A stretch of 17,118 nt of DNA from Halanaerobiales bacterium (lineage in GTDB: Bacteria > Bacillota_F > Halanaerobiia > Halanaerobiales > DTU029), in assembly GCA_016278415.1 (NCBI GenBank), contig JADQBV010000399.1, positions 1-17,118 of the forward strand. Reading direction: 5' to 3'. Made by a program: the position numbers and the translations under genes. How positions within the stretch are numbered: position 1 is the first letter of the stretch; every line of letters begins with the position of its first letter. Below the pieces are notes generated by a model. The model was not told where the DNA came from, searched no databases, and saw only the letters and a list, made by a program, of their open reading frames with translations. Positions 15,962 through 17,118 of the stretch are shown here, piece after piece.

Positions 15962-17050
15962 ATGAAAAAATTTGCATTTATAATACATCCATTGGAATTA
16001 GAGGATTTGTATCGTAAATTCTCCTGGGCTGATAAAGTTCCGGATAAGGTGCTAGAGCGATTTGTAAGAATGATTCCTCCTGTAAAAGCATCTCATATTA
16101 CTGGTATTAAATCAAAGACTGGTAAAGAGATAGAAGGTTTTTTTGTTGGTGTTACATTAACATCTAGACAAATGTTAACTTTACCAACAGAAAAGGTAAT
16201 AAAGAAAATAATAAAAGCTGGTAAGAAAGCAGAGGAATTGGGTGCCGATATAGTTGGGTTAGGCGCTTTTACATCTGTGGTAGGGGATAAAGGAATTACT
16301 ATAGCAAATGAATTGGATATACCTGTTACGACAGGTAACAGCTATACAGTAGCCACTTCTATAGAGGGAACAAAATTAGCAGCAAAGAAGATGGGACATA
16401 AGTTAGAAGATTCTACTATGACTGTTATTGGAGCAACGGGTTCGATTGGTAGAGCGGTTAGTTTAATACTGAGCATGGATGTAAAGAAAATAAATCTTGT
16501 TGCGAGAAATCAAGTTAAATTAGGGGCTTTAGAAAAGGAAATAAAAGAAGTAAATCCTTCTCTTGAGGTCATGTACACATCAAATGTCAGTGAGGCAGTT
16601 GGACAATCACAATTAATAATTAGTGCTTCAGGAGCTGTTCAATCATTGATTGACCCTTCGGCTTTACAGCCGGGTTCAGTTGTATGTGATGTAGCCCGCC
16701 CTCGTGATGTAGCTGTAAAGGTAGGTAAAGAACGGGATGATGTACTTGTAATCGAAGGGGGTATAGTTGAGGTTCCTGGACCAGTTAATTTCAATTTCAA
16801 ATTTGGTTATCCTCCTGGAACAGCATATGCCTGTATGGCTGAAACTATGATGTTAACACTTGAAGACAGATTTGAAGATTATAGCTTGGGCCCTATTATT
16901 GAGATTAATAAAGTGAGAGAGACACTTGTAATGGCTAAAAAACATGGTTTTAAACTTGCTGGATTACGTAGTTTTGAAAGATCTCTATCTGACCAAAAAA
17001 TTGAAGAAATACGGAAAAAAGCTGACAAAAAGACAGTAGCATATTGCTAG
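15962..17050 (+). CDS. Rossmann dehydrogenase resembling cyanobacterial fatty acyl-ACP reductase
   Basis: A 362-residue protein with a nucleotide-binding motif VIGATGSIGRAV (155-166) in its middle, often labelled shikimate or amino-acid dehydrogenase. Compared from memory with the Synechococcus aldehyde-forming acyl-ACP reductase (AAR), the same order of segments is visible: GAFTSVV (101-107) for GGFTSII, TTGNSYTVA (123-131) for TTGNTHTAY, the Rossmann loop, LVARNQVKL (179-187) for LTARNQERL, EGGIVE (265-270) for NGGVVE, and AYACMAETMML (288-298) for MFACFAEAMLL. Cys291 falls on AAR Cys294, the thioester-forming residue. An NAD(P)H-dependent reductase acting on an acyl thioester is therefore plausible; the real substrate is unknown. 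It is slightly longer than AAR (341) at the C-terminus. Shine-Dalgarno AGGTGG (15947-15952) supports ATG 15962. No terminator is visible after it. Confidence 0.8.
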   Translation: MKKFAFIIHPLELEDLYRKFSWADKVPDKVLERFVRMIPPVKASHITGIKSKTGKEIEGFFVGVTLTSRQMLTLPTEKVIKKIIKAGKKAEELGADIVGLGAFTSVVGDKGITIANELDIPVTTGNSYTVATSIEGTKLAAKKMGHKLEDSTMTVIGATGSIGRAVSLILSMDVKKINLVARNQVKLGALEKEIKEVNPSLEVMYTSNVSEAVGQSQLIISASGAVQSLIDPSALQPGSVVCDVARPRDVAVKVGKERDDVLVIEGGIVEVPGPVNFNFKFGYPPGTAYACMAETMMLTLEDRFEDYSLGPIIEINKVRETLVMAKKHGFKLAGLRSFERSLSDQKIEEIRKKADKKTVAYC

Positions 17051-17082
17051 ATTGTAAAGATAATGAAAATGGGAAAGATTCC

Positions 17083-17111
17083 TTGACAAAAATTATCTAT
17101 TAACTTATAAT
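17083..17111 (+). promoter_or_regulatory. Consensus sigma-A promoter reading out of the window
   Basis: TTGACA (17083-17088), 17-nt spacer, TATAAT (17106-17111): a perfect match, with the same architecture as the promoter at 2375. It lies 33 nt after the stop of the reductase-like gene and points to the right edge, so the next gene or RNA starts beyond the window as a separate unit. Confidence 0.85.
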
Positions 17112-17118
17112 AATTAAT

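Overview
The window is AT-rich (low-GC) DNA from a bacterium that reads as a Firmicute (Bacillota). Arg is mostly AGA/AGG, Shine-Dalgarno sites are strong and purine-rich, two promoters match the sigma-A consensus perfectly, and the gene content (nadBC, birA, coaX, dusB, HtrA, BMP family) is that of a clostridium-like anaerobe. A membrane-fusion adaptor, a two-domain FtsX-type permease and Asn/Asp/Lys-rich insertions would fit the diderm Halanaerobiales. That placement is an inference from general resemblance, not a database result. No rRNA, tRNA, CRISPR array, insertion sequence or phage gene was seen.

Layout. (1) 1-2266: the 3' part of nadB (it runs off the left edge) overlaps nadC; both serve NAD de novo synthesis, and an intrinsic terminator at 2325-2352 closes the operon. 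(2) 2375-6945: a perfect sigma-A promoter drives a three-gene ABC efflux operon of ATPase, membrane-fusion adaptor and FtsX/MacB-type permease. It ends at a 19-bp bidirectional terminator shared with the convergent htrA gene, and a possible membrane-protein gene remnant sits just before that terminator. (3) 7148-8356: HtrA/DegP-like envelope protease on the minus strand, divergent from birA. (4) 8542-12779: birA, a BMP-family solute-binding protein without a lipobox cysteine, then coaX and dusB as a close pair. (5) 12786-14258: a minus-strand MurE-like Mur ligase with an altered C-terminal domain. (6) 14458-17050: a plus-strand operon of an HTH regulator, a protein of unknown function and a Rossmann dehydrogenase that resembles cyanobacterial fatty acyl-ACP reductase. 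(7) 17083-17111: a second perfect sigma-A promoter pointing out of the right edge.

The most interesting part is 12786-17050. Here a regulator, an uncharacterised protein and an acyl-ACP-reductase-like enzyme with a conserved candidate catalytic Cys form an operon. A non-canonical Mur ligase diverges from it across a 199-bp spacer rich in palindromes. The rest is mainly housekeeping (NAD, biotin, CoA, tRNA modification) and envelope functions. Several CDS starts are given downstream of the longest possible ORF because the Shine-Dalgarno site decides for the later codon.
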